A stretch of DNA of 60,000 nucleotides from Strigamia acuminata (taxonomy: Eukaryota; Arthropoda; Chilopoda; Geophilomorpha; Linotaeniidae), in contig OX442319.1 of the NCBI GenBank assembly GCA_949358305.1, positions 6,388,001-6,448,000 on the forward strand, read 5' to 3'. Within the stretch, counting starts at the first letter, position 1; every line of letters starts with the position of its first letter. This document shows positions 44,655 through 55,971 of the stretch, piece by piece. The notes beneath the pieces are model-generated. The model was not told where the DNA came from. It saw only the letters and a list, made by a program, of their open reading frames with translations, and did not search any database. The translations under genes and the position numbers were made by a program.

Positions 44655-47600
44655 TTAGGAGATGATTTCTGCCGCTAATTTCGATGTTTTGACGCGTTTA
44701 TTCCTTTCTTCGAAGTCGACGCAAATACTACGGACTTCAGTTTGGAATTTAACAACGCGTGCAGAAATATCATCCAAGTCTTCTTGGGGAATGTCCTCAT
44801 CAATTTCCAACTCAGAATCCAATTCCTCGCGATCCTCTGCCCCACTAGCCATACTGGAGACATCGGAAACTTCAATTTCCGGCTCTTCAGCCCGGTACCA
44901 ATGGCGAAGATCCGACACATGAATAGGTTGGGAAATCTTCCCGTCCTGGTCCATCAAGAGCACGGTATTTGGTCCCAGGAGTCGATGAATCATATAAACG
45001 CCTTCAGTCCGGTGTTGGAAACCCGAACTTATTTGTTTATCAGTTGATGACAAAACACGACTTTTGACGGTGACCCAATCCCCGGGTTTAAACGTATGGG
45101 GCCGCCGTTTTCGGTCATACCAACGCTTATGGCGTAGATGGGCGGCATCCAAGTTCTTCCTCGCCTCTTCACGGATGCGTAATAAGTATCGATGAAGAAA
45201 ACGCGATTCATCTGGCGGCAGGGGTTCTCCGTCGTCAGTGTCAGAGTCGACATCTCCTGGAAAGCGTGCTTCTTGTCCTGTGACCATCATGTAAGGTGAA
45301 AATTTGAGTGAGGTCTGATAAGCAGTATTAATTGCTAAAATGAAAGAACCAATGTGCTTATCCCAACGCGTATGTTCGTCTATATACGCGAGGATGCACG
45401 TTTTAAGTGATTGGTTGAGTCTTTCCGCCAAGTTCCCCTGCGGATGGTAGGCGGAAATATATTTATTTACCATTCCCATTTCGGCGCACTGTGCCTGGAA
45501 CTTGGCAGAGCGAAAGGTTGGGGCGTTATCACTTATTATAGTTTTTGGATAAGCCCATCTATAAGTGAACTTTTTAAGTTGTTTCACTGTTGTAGAAACG
45601 TCTGCCTTTTCGGTGAGTCTAACGTCCACCCAGCGACTGGCTGCATCCACCATTACGAACGCGTAGCAGTGTCCGCCAGTGGACTTCAACTTTTTCCCGA
45701 AATAGTCGACGTAAATGGTCCGAAACAACCGTCTCGGTTTCGCGGTCTCCATCTCGCCATACGGTAGCCTCCGCTCGACCTTCGCCCTTTGACAAGGTTC
45801 ACAAACTTTAATCCAATTTGCTACATCTTTTTTCATCCCCGGCCAAAACACACGTGTTTTTAGACGCATTAGTGTTTTCTCGATCCCGAGATGGCCGGAG
45901 GTTGGTGGGAAATGTAAGCAATGAAAATACTTGTAACGAAGGGATTGAGGGAGGTAAATACGACGCGTAGGAGCTCGTTGACCGATCTTAGTTGGTGGAA
46001 ACTTGCAGAGCAGACCACGGTGTACCGCCATGTCCACTGCTCGTTTCTTAAGTTCAGCAGCCTCCATCTCACCTGGCGGCAGAGACCCTGAATTGAGATA
46101 TAATATAAGTCCCTTAGACCATTCATCGGCTAGTTGGGCTTCTTTAACGGTTTTCTGTGTTGGGAGAATCTCAATTGTCGGATGATCCGCCGGAATTGAG
46201 TAGAAACTCTCGTCAGACGAGTGCTCAGAGTGGTCAAGCAACTCCGCATCGATAGAGGGTGTTGGTGAAACCAAATCTCGCCGTGGTTGGGTCCTCGGTG
46301 ACAAGTCCCGTGGAATCACAGGAATTTGAAACTCTTCGGAGTCCGTGTCTCCCGGCAGCTCCTCACTGTCCAACGACATTTCGCTGGCTTCCGAGCCCGT
46401 AGAGCGATCAAAGATGATGGGAATCTTTTTCGGCCTTCCGACCGGTCGCTTCCCCACAACCTTTTTTGGTCGCCCCCGTTTTCTCTTCTCAGGAACGTCA
46501 ATTGGCAAAGAAACTGCACCTGACTCTTCTTCCGAAGTTGGTGGAATAGGACGCGTTACGGGTAAAGATTTAGGCTGCGTCATGTCCCCGCTGGCCGGAG
46601 TCTTCCGCGGACGACCTCTTTTCCTTTTTATAGGAACGTCTTCCTTAGGCAAAGACACCGCCACAGATTCTTCGTCCGACATTGGCAGAGTAGGCTGTGC
46701 TCCCGGCAAGGGTCCCGCCTGAGTCGGCCCCATTGCAATGGGATTCTTCCGTGGACGTCCCCGTCCTCTTTTTGGAGGGGGCTCGTCCTCCACCGGGCAT
46801 ACATCCACTGCCGTAGCCGACAAGGCGTTCAATCTCGCCAGGAACGCACGTTTCTGCTTACGCATTGTTACCGCTCTAACGATTTTACAGTTGGGTGATT
46901 TCCACCGAGTCACCTCATCTAACTCTTCCATTTTGGGTACTGGCCAGTCGTTGAAATCGTCGAAGTACGCACAGTAATACGTGTCATCCAACGCTGGACA
47001 GTCTTCGTCGTCCAGCTCGATCGGTGGGTCAACCGGCGCCCGACTCAACGCATCGGCTACCCGATTCTTCGTACCACTACAGTGGAGGAATGTGAATCGG
47101 TATTCCGACAACGAAAGAATCCATCTCGCCAGTCGGCCCTTTGGCTCGCGCTGGGCCCAAAGCCATGTTAAAGACTTGTGATCACTCTCAAGATAGAAAT
47201 CCATTAACTCGAGGTATGCTCTAAAGCGTTTAACGGCCCAGACGGCGGCCAGGCACTCAATTTCCGTTGCCGTGTAGTTTTTCTCTGCACTGTTTAAGGC
47301 TCGTGACGCAAAGGCAATTGGGACGCGTACGCCGTCACTGTTGATCTGCATCAACGCAGCCCCTAGACCAGAATAACTCGCATCGGTTTGTAAGATGTAA
47401 GGTTTACTCCAGTCCGGGAAGTTCCTGTGCAAAGTAGATAGCGACACTTGATTTTTGAGATACTCGAAAGCCGCCTGGTGCGCCGCCGTCCAGTTCCATG
47501 GCGCATTCTTACGCATAAGAACTCGAAAGACTTCACAGGTCTTGGAATATCCGGGGAAGAACGACGAGTAGTACCCGATCATACCCTTGAAGCGTTGTAA

Positions 47601-49777
47601 TTCCTTCAAGTTAGTGGGGGCCGGGTACTTGCTGATCGCGTCGGTCTTCTTTGGGTTAGGACGAATAAGTCCCTCCTCGACAATATGTCCGAGCACCTCA
47701 AGACTTGTCTTGCACAACTCCGTTTTTCCTGCGTTCATTGTAAACCCCGCTTGGTCGAGCAAAGTGAGCACTTTTTGCAAGTGGGTCACATGCTCTTCGA
47801 AGGTCTTACTAAACACGATTATGTCGTCGATGTACACAAAGACAAACTTGTAGAGATGCTCAGCTAGAGTCAAATTCATGGCCCTTTGTAAGGTGGCAGG
47901 GCCATTGATCGGACCGAAGGGCATACGCGTATACTCAAAGAGTCCCCTGTGGGTGATAAATGCGAGATATCGTTCATCTCCAGGTCGGACTCCTATTTGG
48001 TGGAACGCTTCCCTTCCGTCGATGATGGAAAACCATTTTGCCCCACCCAGATATGCAAAGATGTTGTCGATATCTGGGAGGGGGTAAACATCAGGCAAAG
48101 TTTGGGAGTTGATCGGCCTAAAATCCATTGCGCAGCGCCAGCGTCCGTCCTTTTTGGGGACAACTACGGGCGCTACGGCGCAGTCGCTTTTGGAGCGCTT
48201 GATTACTCCTTGCGCCAACTTTTGGTCGATATAGGCATCGATTATTTCCCTTTTTGCCGGATTCACCGGACGTACCGGGACATGAATAGGTCGGAAATCA
48301 GGCTTCAGATTCACTTCAAACTGTGTGTTATTACAGAGCCCCAATTCCTCACGAAAGATGTGAGCAACTGGTTTCAACGCGTCCATTAAGTGATTAATGC
48401 GTTTTGGCTCCAACTGGTTACACAGCTGATCATACACCCAAGCGAGGTTGGTAGGATCTCTGTTTGGGATGTATTGGACGAAATTAACATCATGCTGTCT
48501 TGGAGTACTTTCCGCCTTTTGACAAGCAGAAGAGGGCTCCACGTTGTCGACGACATTTCCCTCTCCACTCGGAGAATCTGCAGTCTCAACCAACGTTCGT
48601 TTAGCCACCGCTTTAACTCTTGCTTTACGCAACTTAATGGCTCGACGCATCTGACTCAAACACATGGCCTTTTTCCCAGGTTTACGCGTAACTCGCACGA
48701 CGTTCCTTCGTGCGGTTTTTTCCCGTCTCTTAGGTGACCATATGAATGTCCATTTTTGAGCGTCCTGCCCTCTTCGAGCAACAACCACTTTGACAATGCA
48801 AGGATTGTCCTCATGTGGGGGCTCGAATAACTCCACTTCGAAATTACGCTTATTTAGCAAGACACAGTTAGCCTCACTAATTGGTGGTTTTGTAGCAGCC
48901 ACAGGCTTCTCCTCTGCCTTCTCCTCCTTTGAAGGAATCTCGGGGATCAGTTCCCCCTCCCCTTGGCCGACAAGCTTAACGGGCACCGCCGTTTCCTCTG
49001 GCTTGGGGACCGGCGGATTTCGCAAAGCCGGAAGGTTGTAAAGAGGGGGCCCCTTAACCGCAATTCCCTCCGGAAGGGAAGGTTGTTCCTTTGTTAAAGG
49101 GAATAAGATCACTGGATCAGATGCCCTAGCTTGCTCTTCCGTGAGGAAGGGGTGCCTCGTGCCATCCCCTAAGAGGAACCAGTATTCATTAGCGTGGTCC
49201 GTACACAGACCAACTGCCTTACAGAAATCTAGCCCCAAGAGGAGCTCTTGAGATCCCTCCTCTATGATGAGGCAAGTAAAGCAAACTACCGCCGTAGGAG
49301 CACGGACGGCTAGTTGTGCACAGCCAACCACTTTGGTAATATGATTGTCGGCTGTCCGGATGGTTTCGTCCAGTTTTACCATTTCTATGCCTATCTCTTT
49401 TGCGAGTTTTTCATACAATGCCATGGTCATTATGCACGTCTGTGCACCGCTGTCCATCATTGCAATGAACTCGATATTGATCCAGGCGATTTTAACAAAG
49501 GCCGCGTCTCGCCGACAACGGTCCTTCAACCCGATTATCAATTTCGGCTCTTTGGAAGCCAAAAATTCGGGTGGTGACAACATAATGAAATTTGTCATTT
49601 TCGGCTTAAAAGCCGCTAACGCGGTGGTACTGGTCCTCTGCAACGCAGGGGGTACCATCCAACCGCTTGTGCTATCTAAAGCCTCCAACGTCCGACTTAT
49701 TTGGGTTTTGGGTCCGCTGCCTTTCCGTTGGATGGTTTGGACAGTGGACCCTGGTCGTTTCCCGGAAACTGCCAGGG
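44655..49777 (-). CDS. pol: Retrotransposon pol (protease, RT, RNase H, AT-hooks, integrase)
   Basis: The frame is open from about 49777 and overlaps the end of gag by about 80 nt in the -1 frame. Counting from 49688 (a TTG codon, not a true start) gives 1677 residues. Protease motif DSGA is at 79-82. RT runs about 480-660, with FSIIDGREAFHQI and the YIDD box at 619-622. RNase H has TDAS (D769), E809, D836 and D879. An insert at 973-1090 holds four AT-hook cores (RGRPRK, RGRPRK, RGRPKK, GRPKK). Integrase follows, with an HHCC finger (H1259, H1266, C1296, C1299) and D1328, D1387, E1422, then a basic C-terminal domain. The long acidic C-terminus ends near the pol stop. Confidence 0.93.
49684..49763 (-). 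promoter_or_regulatory. Putative -1 ribosomal frameshift signal between gag and pol
   Basis: In element orientation the gag frame reads G-GGA-AAC at 49763-49757, a canonical slippery heptamer. After a 5-nt spacer, GGGTCC (49751-49746) can pair with GGACCC (49715-49710). The loop TCCAACG (49732-49726) can pair with CGTTGGA (49690-49684), giving an H-type pseudoknot. A second in-frame slippery heptamer, C-CCA-AAA, lies at 49712-49706. A slip at either site leads straight into pol. Confidence 0.6.
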
Positions 49778-51805
49778 CTTAAAGCAGTGGGGACATACTG
49801 CGATGCGCTTTTCAATATCACGCATGTACCATCTGTCCTTCCGATTGCGCACCCACTCAGCTCCGGGTGGCAACGGTGTTGTCGGAGGATTAGCCGTATT
49901 GGCGAATGTATGGGCAGAATGTCCACATTGTGCCGCCCCCACAGCCGGAGTAGGCTTATTCTCCGAAACCTTTACAGACGCGTTTATTTGCGGCTCTGGC
50001 ACTCTCGAAGGTTCCACACTAACAACGGACTGCCCAGCAACACTCTGCAGGTCCTCACTCGTAGCCCCAAACATTTCAGCCAACGCAACCAATTTCCGTT
50101 TATCAAACTGGAAGCGCCCAGGCGGAGGCTTTTCTGCCGCCTTTGTTTTGGCAGGCTCTACCACCTTTTTGGTTGCCTTAACAGCTTGCTTATCCTTGTC
50201 CTTGGATTGAGGTCGAGGCACCGGACCTCTTCTCACTCCGCGCTCATCGAACTTATACTGCTGAAGAGAACGCAACGCCAATTCGCTGTCAGCCTCCTGC
50301 CCCATCTCTATGGCCTGCGACATGAAGCGGACTCCGTACCGAGTCATTGCATCCGTTATCTGCGGTTGAAGGCGATGTTTCGCCATATTCCATTGTTGCC
50401 TATCCCCCCGAATACCTATCATTTCGAGGTAACGACTGATCTCACAAAGAAATTCGGCCGTATCATCCCCTACTTCCTGCCAGGCATCCGTCAGGAGGAC
50501 CGTTGCTTCGGCCTCCTTGAGGGAATAACGTTTCCGGAAACGCATAACAAATTCATCCCATGTTTTTGGTTTATGGCGTAGGTGCAAGTACCAATTTAAG
50601 GGCTTCCCACACAGCGCCAAAGGAATGAACAAGTCAATATACGCCTCATCCGGAATGCGCGTCATGATATAGTGGGCGCGCAATTTCGCGAGGAATCTTT
50701 CGACCGCATTATAGGATTGATCATCCTCATCAAATATCGGCACATGTTCCGACCTCACATGCGACAAGTCATACTGATCATATCGCGTCTGCGGCCGCTG
50801 CCGGGGCGTTGGCGTTACCGCTGCCTGAGCGTCCCGCGCTCGTTGCAAACGCGTATTTACCGAATCCCCTCGCGCAGCCGCAGCGCGATCAACACTTGCT
50901 GTATCCGGCAAGCTAACAGCTGTCGACTTTGAGCGTATAATACTCCTCATCACCTCACTGTTACATTGTGAGGGCGTACCCATTCGAGACCCCGCGCGAG
51001 CTGTCACGTCCGATGGTCTCTCATTTGAAGGTAAACGAGGATTTACATCCCCTTGTAACCTTCCTACTACTGCAATTCCTTGCCTGTTCAACTCGCTAGG
51101 CGTCAGAATGCGTGACGACTGAACACTTCCCCCAGGTTCCCTCTGACCGTCAGAACGAGGTCCATCACCAGGCAAAGGGTTATGAGGTCTTTGCTGAGCT
51201 GGTGGAATTACCTCCTCCTCGGGCTGTACAGCTAATGCCACGATTTCGGCCCTAACCACTTGTCTCACCCCCACAAGAGTCTCATCTTTATAATTTTCCA
51301 GTCGGTAGTCAACATGCTGACCAAACTGGTTTAAAGCTCGGACCATACGCTCATTCATGGCCAATTCCGCATTTTGCAAATACGGCAGCCATTCTGGAGG
51401 CCGTTGACCAGCCTCTCCTTCCTCTTCCTCGACGTTATCCTCAGGACTACTCCTTTGTTGAGGTGGCGCCGAAGGATTCGGTGGCACGGGCGTTAAAAGA
51501 TCCGAAGCCGACGCGTCGACGTGGGACTCACGCGTAGAAGGAGTAGTGCCCGGGCAGTAGGTACTATCCGTTGAAGTGGATTTATCCTCTACTTTTACTC
51601 GTGTGACATTCCCGTGTGGTCGCAAAAGGTACGGCGGCCCACCGTCTCTTGCCACGGGCAAGCCATACTCTGAGCGGGTTCTCGGAGGACGCGCATCAGG
51701 GGGACGCCGTGGAGTTTCATCACACAAGCGCTCCCCAACTCTACGCATCCAGCTAGGCCACACACTCTTGGAGTTATCCTCTTTAGGATGCCCTCCCTCT
51801 GCCAT
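49697..51805 (-). CDS. gag: Retrotransposon gag
   Basis: 702 residues. The N-terminal half is Pro/Arg/Glu-rich and probably disordered. A Ty3-type capsid region spans about 365-475 (AVERFLAKLRAHY, LCGKPLNWYLHLRHKP, WDEFVMRFRKRYSL). A Lys-rich linker follows. The C-terminus has CGHSAH (627-632) and CPHC (671-674), not the usual CCHC knuckle, so nucleic-acid binding may use an atypical zinc site or the basic linker. It ends with TAA at 49697-49699, just downstream of the frameshift heptamers. Confidence 0.85.
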   Translation of the reverse strand: MAEGGHPKEDNSKSVWPSWMRRVGERLCDETPRRPPDARPPRTRSEYGLPVARDGGPPYLLRPHGNVTRVKVEDKSTSTDSTYCPGTTPSTRESHVDASASDLLTPVPPNPSAPPQQRSSPEDNVEEEEGEAGQRPPEWLPYLQNAELAMNERMVRALNQFGQHVDYRLENYKDETLVGVRQVVRAEIVALAVQPEEEVIPPAQQRPHNPLPGDGPRSDGQREPGGSVQSSRILTPSELNRQGIAVVGRLQGDVNPRLPSNERPSDVTARAGSRMGTPSQCNSEVMRSIIRSKSTAVSLPDTASVDRAAAARGDSVNTRLQRARDAQAAVTPTPRQRPQTRYDQYDLSHVRSEHVPIFDEDDQSYNAVERFLAKLRAHYIMTRIPDEAYIDLFIPLALCGKPLNWYLHLRHKPKTWDEFVMRFRKRYSLKEAEATVLLTDAWQEVGDDTAEFLCEISRYLEMIGIRGDRQQWNMAKHRLQPQITDAMTRYGVRFMSQAIEMGQEADSELALRSLQQYKFDERGVRRGPVPRPQSKDKDKQAVKATKKVVEPAKTKAAEKPPPGRFQFDKRKLVALAEMFGATSEDLQSVAGQSVVSVEPSRVPEPQINASVKVSENKPTPAVGAAQCGHSAHTFANTANPPTTPLPPGAEWVRNRKDRWYMRDIEKRIAVCPHCFKPWQFPGNDQGPLSKPSNGKAADPKPK

Positions 51806-51960
51806 TGCGTCAACTCAAGCAATTTCGCAGCAAAACTCAAATGGATGATCCACTCTAAAAAAGGCGAGTAACGATACCACTCGACCTTTGTTTTCCGAAT
51901 AATGATTACTAGCCCACTGGAAACAGTTTATATGGCTAGCAATCGAAAAGCTACGGGATA

Positions 51961-51979
51961 ATCCCGGGTTTCGGCACCA
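51961..51979 (-). promoter_or_regulatory. Primer binding site for tRNA-Phe
   Basis: The plus strand reads ATCCCGGGTTTCGGCACCA, which is the 3' end of animal tRNA-Phe with CCA. The minus strand is therefore an exact 19-nt primer site, two bases from the 5' LTR. Recognition of tRNA-Phe relies on its known GCCGAAA acceptor stem. Confidence 0.8.
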
Positions 51980-51981
51980 AG

Positions 51982-53112
51982 TGTGATGGATCGCGAGTCT
52001 AGGTGGTTTAGAAGCGTTTGAAAGACGCCGCGAAACAGTAAATTCACACACCCTGGTAGTTTCGTACCTGCCGTAAATCGAATGTGCGCAGGAAGTGGCA
52101 GCTAACACACTCTCAGATACTGTGCACCACACTAATATTTATTTGTGGCCGGGTATCCCGAGCTGTAAAACTCGGGGACAGAATGTCCGGTAGTCGCGTC
52201 TGAACCAAAACCCAACGCGTGACCCGCCAACAATCGTGTTTTCACACGAAGGCAAACGAATGCACGTCTCGTAGTGGCTCATAAGCAACCCCAAACTGTC
52301 GAGTCTGAACGAGGATGGGCAATTTACTCGTGCTTATACAACGCACGGGCCCTAAACCTAACTCTAAACCTGACTTAATGCTTAATTAAAGCTAAAGCCC
52401 AAATGGCAGGCGGCTAAACTAAGCTAAATGCACGCGCACGCGAAATAAACGACACAAACTTCGAACTTATGGCCAACAAATCCTGTTTGGCCTTGGATAA
52501 CGCGTCACGGCGATAAAACATGAACAAAAAGGAGCAGGAAAACAAATGGTGAACGAGTGGTGTAAAACCGTGAGTTAACACGCGAAATGAAATGAAAGCC
52601 TGAAACCGTGTTGCAGAGTTCCAGGGCGAAAGCAAAGCTACAAGTGAGCTTCGGAGTTAAACCTCAGCCATGAGCACTGGCTCCAAAGGAGCACCTACGC
52701 GTTCGGGATACTGAGATCAACTGAAGCAAAAGAGGAAAAATAGGGTGAGAGGTAAACTTGGACTCAACCAAGCTTGACCAATCACGGAAGAGTCAAGAGC
52801 CAATCAGTACAGTCGGTGCATACTAAGTGTATGACTAACGCCGACGCGTACTGACCAGAATAGATATGCAAATAGACTTGCATCGAAATCATAAACTAAA
52901 GAAGAAAAACTAGGAGTAGATAAGAGAAAAGTGAGAGAATGAAGAGAAAGTTAGGAGAGAGTAAGAGATAAGATAGAAGGAAAATGAGGAAAACTCACGA
53001 ATCAAACATAAACAAAACAACAAAGGTAGGAGAATCACAAATTAGGTTTAATAGGAACAAACACGGGTTAACAATGCGTAAACTGTACGCGTAGGAAACA
53101 CGGGCCGTGACA
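51982..53112 (-). repeat. 5' LTR (1131 bp)
   Basis: Same length and, as far as I can compare, same sequence as 39591-40721, including the short frames and five ACGCGT sites. Confidence 0.95.
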
Positions 53113-53744
53113 AAATATTAAACAAAAAAAGAATATCAGAAAATATTAAACAAAAAAAGCATATCAGAAAATATTAAACAAAAAAAGAATATCAGAAAAT
53201 ATTAAACAAAAAAAGAATATCAGAAAATATTAAACAAAAAAAGAATATCACAAAACATTAAACAAAAAAAGAATATCAGAAAATATTAAACAAAAAAAGA
53301 ATATCAGAAAATATTAAACAAAAAAAGAATATCAGAAAATATTAAACAAAAAAAGAATATCACAAAATATTAAACAAAAAAAGAATATCAGAAAATATTA
53401 AACAAAAAAAGAATATCAGAAAATATTAAACAAAAAAAGAATATCACAAAATATTAAACAAAAAAAGAATATCAGAAAATATTAAACAAAAAAAGAATAT
53501 CAGAAAATATTAAACAAAAAAAGCATATCAGAAAATATTAAACAAAAAAAGAATATCAGAAAATATTAAACAAAAAAAGAATATCAGAAAATATTAAACA
53601 AAAAAAGCATATCAGAAAATATTAAACAAAAAAAGAATATCAGAAAATATTAAACAAAAAAAGAATATCAGAAAATATTAAACAAAAAAAGAATATCACA
53701 AAACATTAAACAAAAAAAGAATATCAGAAAATATTAAACAAAAA
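53113..53744 (+). repeat. 28-bp minisatellite, right part
   Basis: About 22 copies of the same unit as 39217-39590, with G/C variants (GAATATCAC, GCATATCAG) interspersed. Confidence 0.95.
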
Positions 53745-55340
53745 AAGAGTTTTTGTGGTTGCTTGGTTGCTTTCGGCTGATGTCGTCGTTGCCGGCGTCG
53801 ACGTTTCTGGAACCGGCGTTGCAGTCGTGTAAACAAGTGTCAAAAGAAAATGTAAGAAGTGACAAAAAAGTGTAAAAAAATGGGGAAGTAGTGAAAAACT
53901 TGCAAAATACGGGGAAGGCGGCCTAATGTGCAAAAAAAAAAGAAAGAAGTGCAAAACTGAAAAAACGAACGATAGAAATGCAAAACTGTGAGAAAACGAG
54001 CGATAGAAGTACAAATCTATGAGAAAGTGTAAATGTTGTGCAAATAACTGAAAAAAAGAGCGAAAGAAATGAGTTGTCCCGGTGGGCGGCAGCTCTTAGT
54101 CTACCGTCCATGTCGTGTGGTCTGTTGATATATCCATAGAGTTTGAAGTAAAACAGTTTGAATATGGCAAAAGTCACTTGTGGGTGACAAAACTGTACGC
54201 GAAAACGACAAAACTGCATTTGGAAATAGAAAACTGTGAGTAGTGATGGCAAAACTGCAGGTGTAAATGGTAAAACTGCAGATGTAAATGACATAATCTG
54301 CAAATCACTTTTTTGGTTTTAGACGTACAAATTAAGGAAATTAAATCATCTAATCCAACTCATTTCTAATGTTAAGCAAACGAAATTGGTTGTGAGCAAA
54401 GCGTTAGAGCCTTTTCTGCAGCCATCAGGGACACTTGCAGTGTGACTATACTGGCTCGTTGGAAAACGTCTGGACCTTTGAGGATTTAGGTGTGTTCCAG
54501 GCTAGTCACAGATGTGGGACACTTGTGAAAGTTAGATATTATTTTATGTGCATATCATCTTGTTCGCTAATCGTGGCTGGGATGATCTCGGGCTTCTGAA
54601 AATTATCTCCCTTTGTCATCTTCACCAAACCAGATGACATCGATTTTCTCAATTATTCATGTAAGTGATGTATAAATGGCTTACGGTATTCAAGCTAATA
54701 CGTATGCTGGAGAATTGTATCGCGCCTCAGAGAAACACTTATCCTGCTAAGTTCAAATTCCTATTTTCTTTTTTCTCCGTGGTTATTGGTGTGTCGGTTA
54801 TTGATAGCTAAACCTAAAGAAATAAAAAAAAAAAAACGATTATTTAAAAAATACTGAACTCTTCCCCACACTGGATATTATAAATCATGTGTAAGTTGTA
54901 AAAATGTAGGAAAAATGTAAAAAAAAAAAAAAAAAAAAAAATTGTTGGGAAATTGTGAAAAACTCTCAAAATAATAATAAAAAAAAGGACCTGGAGTGTA
55001 AAAGAGTAGAAAAGAACTGTAAAACTGAAAAAAGAGCGATAAAAATGCAAAGCTATGAGAAAAAGCGAAAGATGTGCAAAATTATGAGAAAACTATAAGA
55101 AAGTGTAAATGTTGTGCAAATAACTGAAAAAAAGAGTGACAGAAATGACTCGTCCCGGTGGGCGGCAGCTCTTACAATTTAGTCTACCGTCCATTTCGTG
55201 TCCATGTTATGTTGATATCTATAGGGTGTGAAGTAAAACAGTTTGAATATCGCAAAACTCACGTGCGGGTTACAAAACTATGCAAAACTAAGTGTCAATG
55301 GCAAAACTGCAGGTAAAAATGGCAAAACTGCACATGGGAA
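53745..55340. repeat. Two further copies of dispersed module M2
   Basis: 53745-54320 and 54895-55340 share the GCAAAACTG/AAGTGCAAAA blocks and the conserved TCCCGGTGGGCGGCAGCTCT with 37800-38160. No supported gene. Confidence 0.6.
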
Positions 55341-55559
55341 TGGCAAAATTTGCAAATCACTTTATTATTTTGAAGCATCTTTCGTGCTGATTTCCTGGTT
55401 GCGTCACACAAACGAAACTTTTATTTTTATTTAATATTTCAAACAAAACGTAGAAAAGTCAGTCAATAATTAAAAGATTAATTTTTTAATGTGTCAAAAA
55501 TAATATAACAACTCAATATGAATACAATATGATTTTATTGCTCAGAAAAATACGTGCGT

Positions 55560-55971
55560 TGTGAAAGTTTTCTCCCTACCCCTCAGCCGCTTGGAGTTTG
55601 TGGGTGCGGCGGGTATACCCACTGCCACTGCCACTGCCCCTTCAAAATTCGTGTAAATCCGTCCAAATAGTAAAAACACACTATCTCGCATTGCTGCCAC
55701 TAGAGCGCGCGTTTAGCTAAGCATTCGAGTTCGAGGCTAAGCTGTCATGTGACTTATTTTTCATCTCCACTGCAAAGCGTGAGCACGGAGTGAGCGAAGT
55801 TCACTCGCAAGTTCGATTGCGAACTTATCAACTAACAGTCTCCCGGTTGTGTTGAATTGCAATTGACCGTAAGTGAGGTAGTTCTTCATTCCTTTCTTTC
55901 AGTTAACTGATATGTGTTTCGTTCTAGACGCTCCAGTGAGTGCTCAATTCCAAAATGGCGGCAACCGACAC
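55560..55971 (+). repeat. Duplicated module M1, copy 2, left part
   Basis: Matches 35380-35811 and is interrupted by element D within the short ATG frame; the match resumes at 57294. Confidence 0.7.

Larger units (their letters stand above)
39591..53112 (-). mobile_element. Full-length Ty3/gypsy-type LTR retrotransposon with a third ORF
   Basis: 13,522 bp on the minus strand: 5' LTR 51982-53112, PBS, gag, pol, ORF3, PPT, 3' LTR 39591-40721. LTRs are 1131 bp each and I see no difference between them. Ends are TG...CA, with an apparent 4-bp duplication AAAT inside the minisatellite (low complexity, so weak). Domain order in pol is protease, RT, RNase H, integrase, as in Ty3/gypsy. All three large frames are open, so the copy is young and may be active. 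ACGCGT occurs about 39 times across it. Confidence 0.95.

Noticed and set aside
49672-49926. 84-codon frame overlapping the gag-pol junction in the third frame
   Set aside because: It is neither the gag nor the pol frame and contains no recognisable motif; a by-product of the overlap.
51961-51979. Possible tRNA-Phe gene fragment
   Set aside because: Only the 3' end is present, it abuts the LTR and is in the right orientation for a primer binding site.
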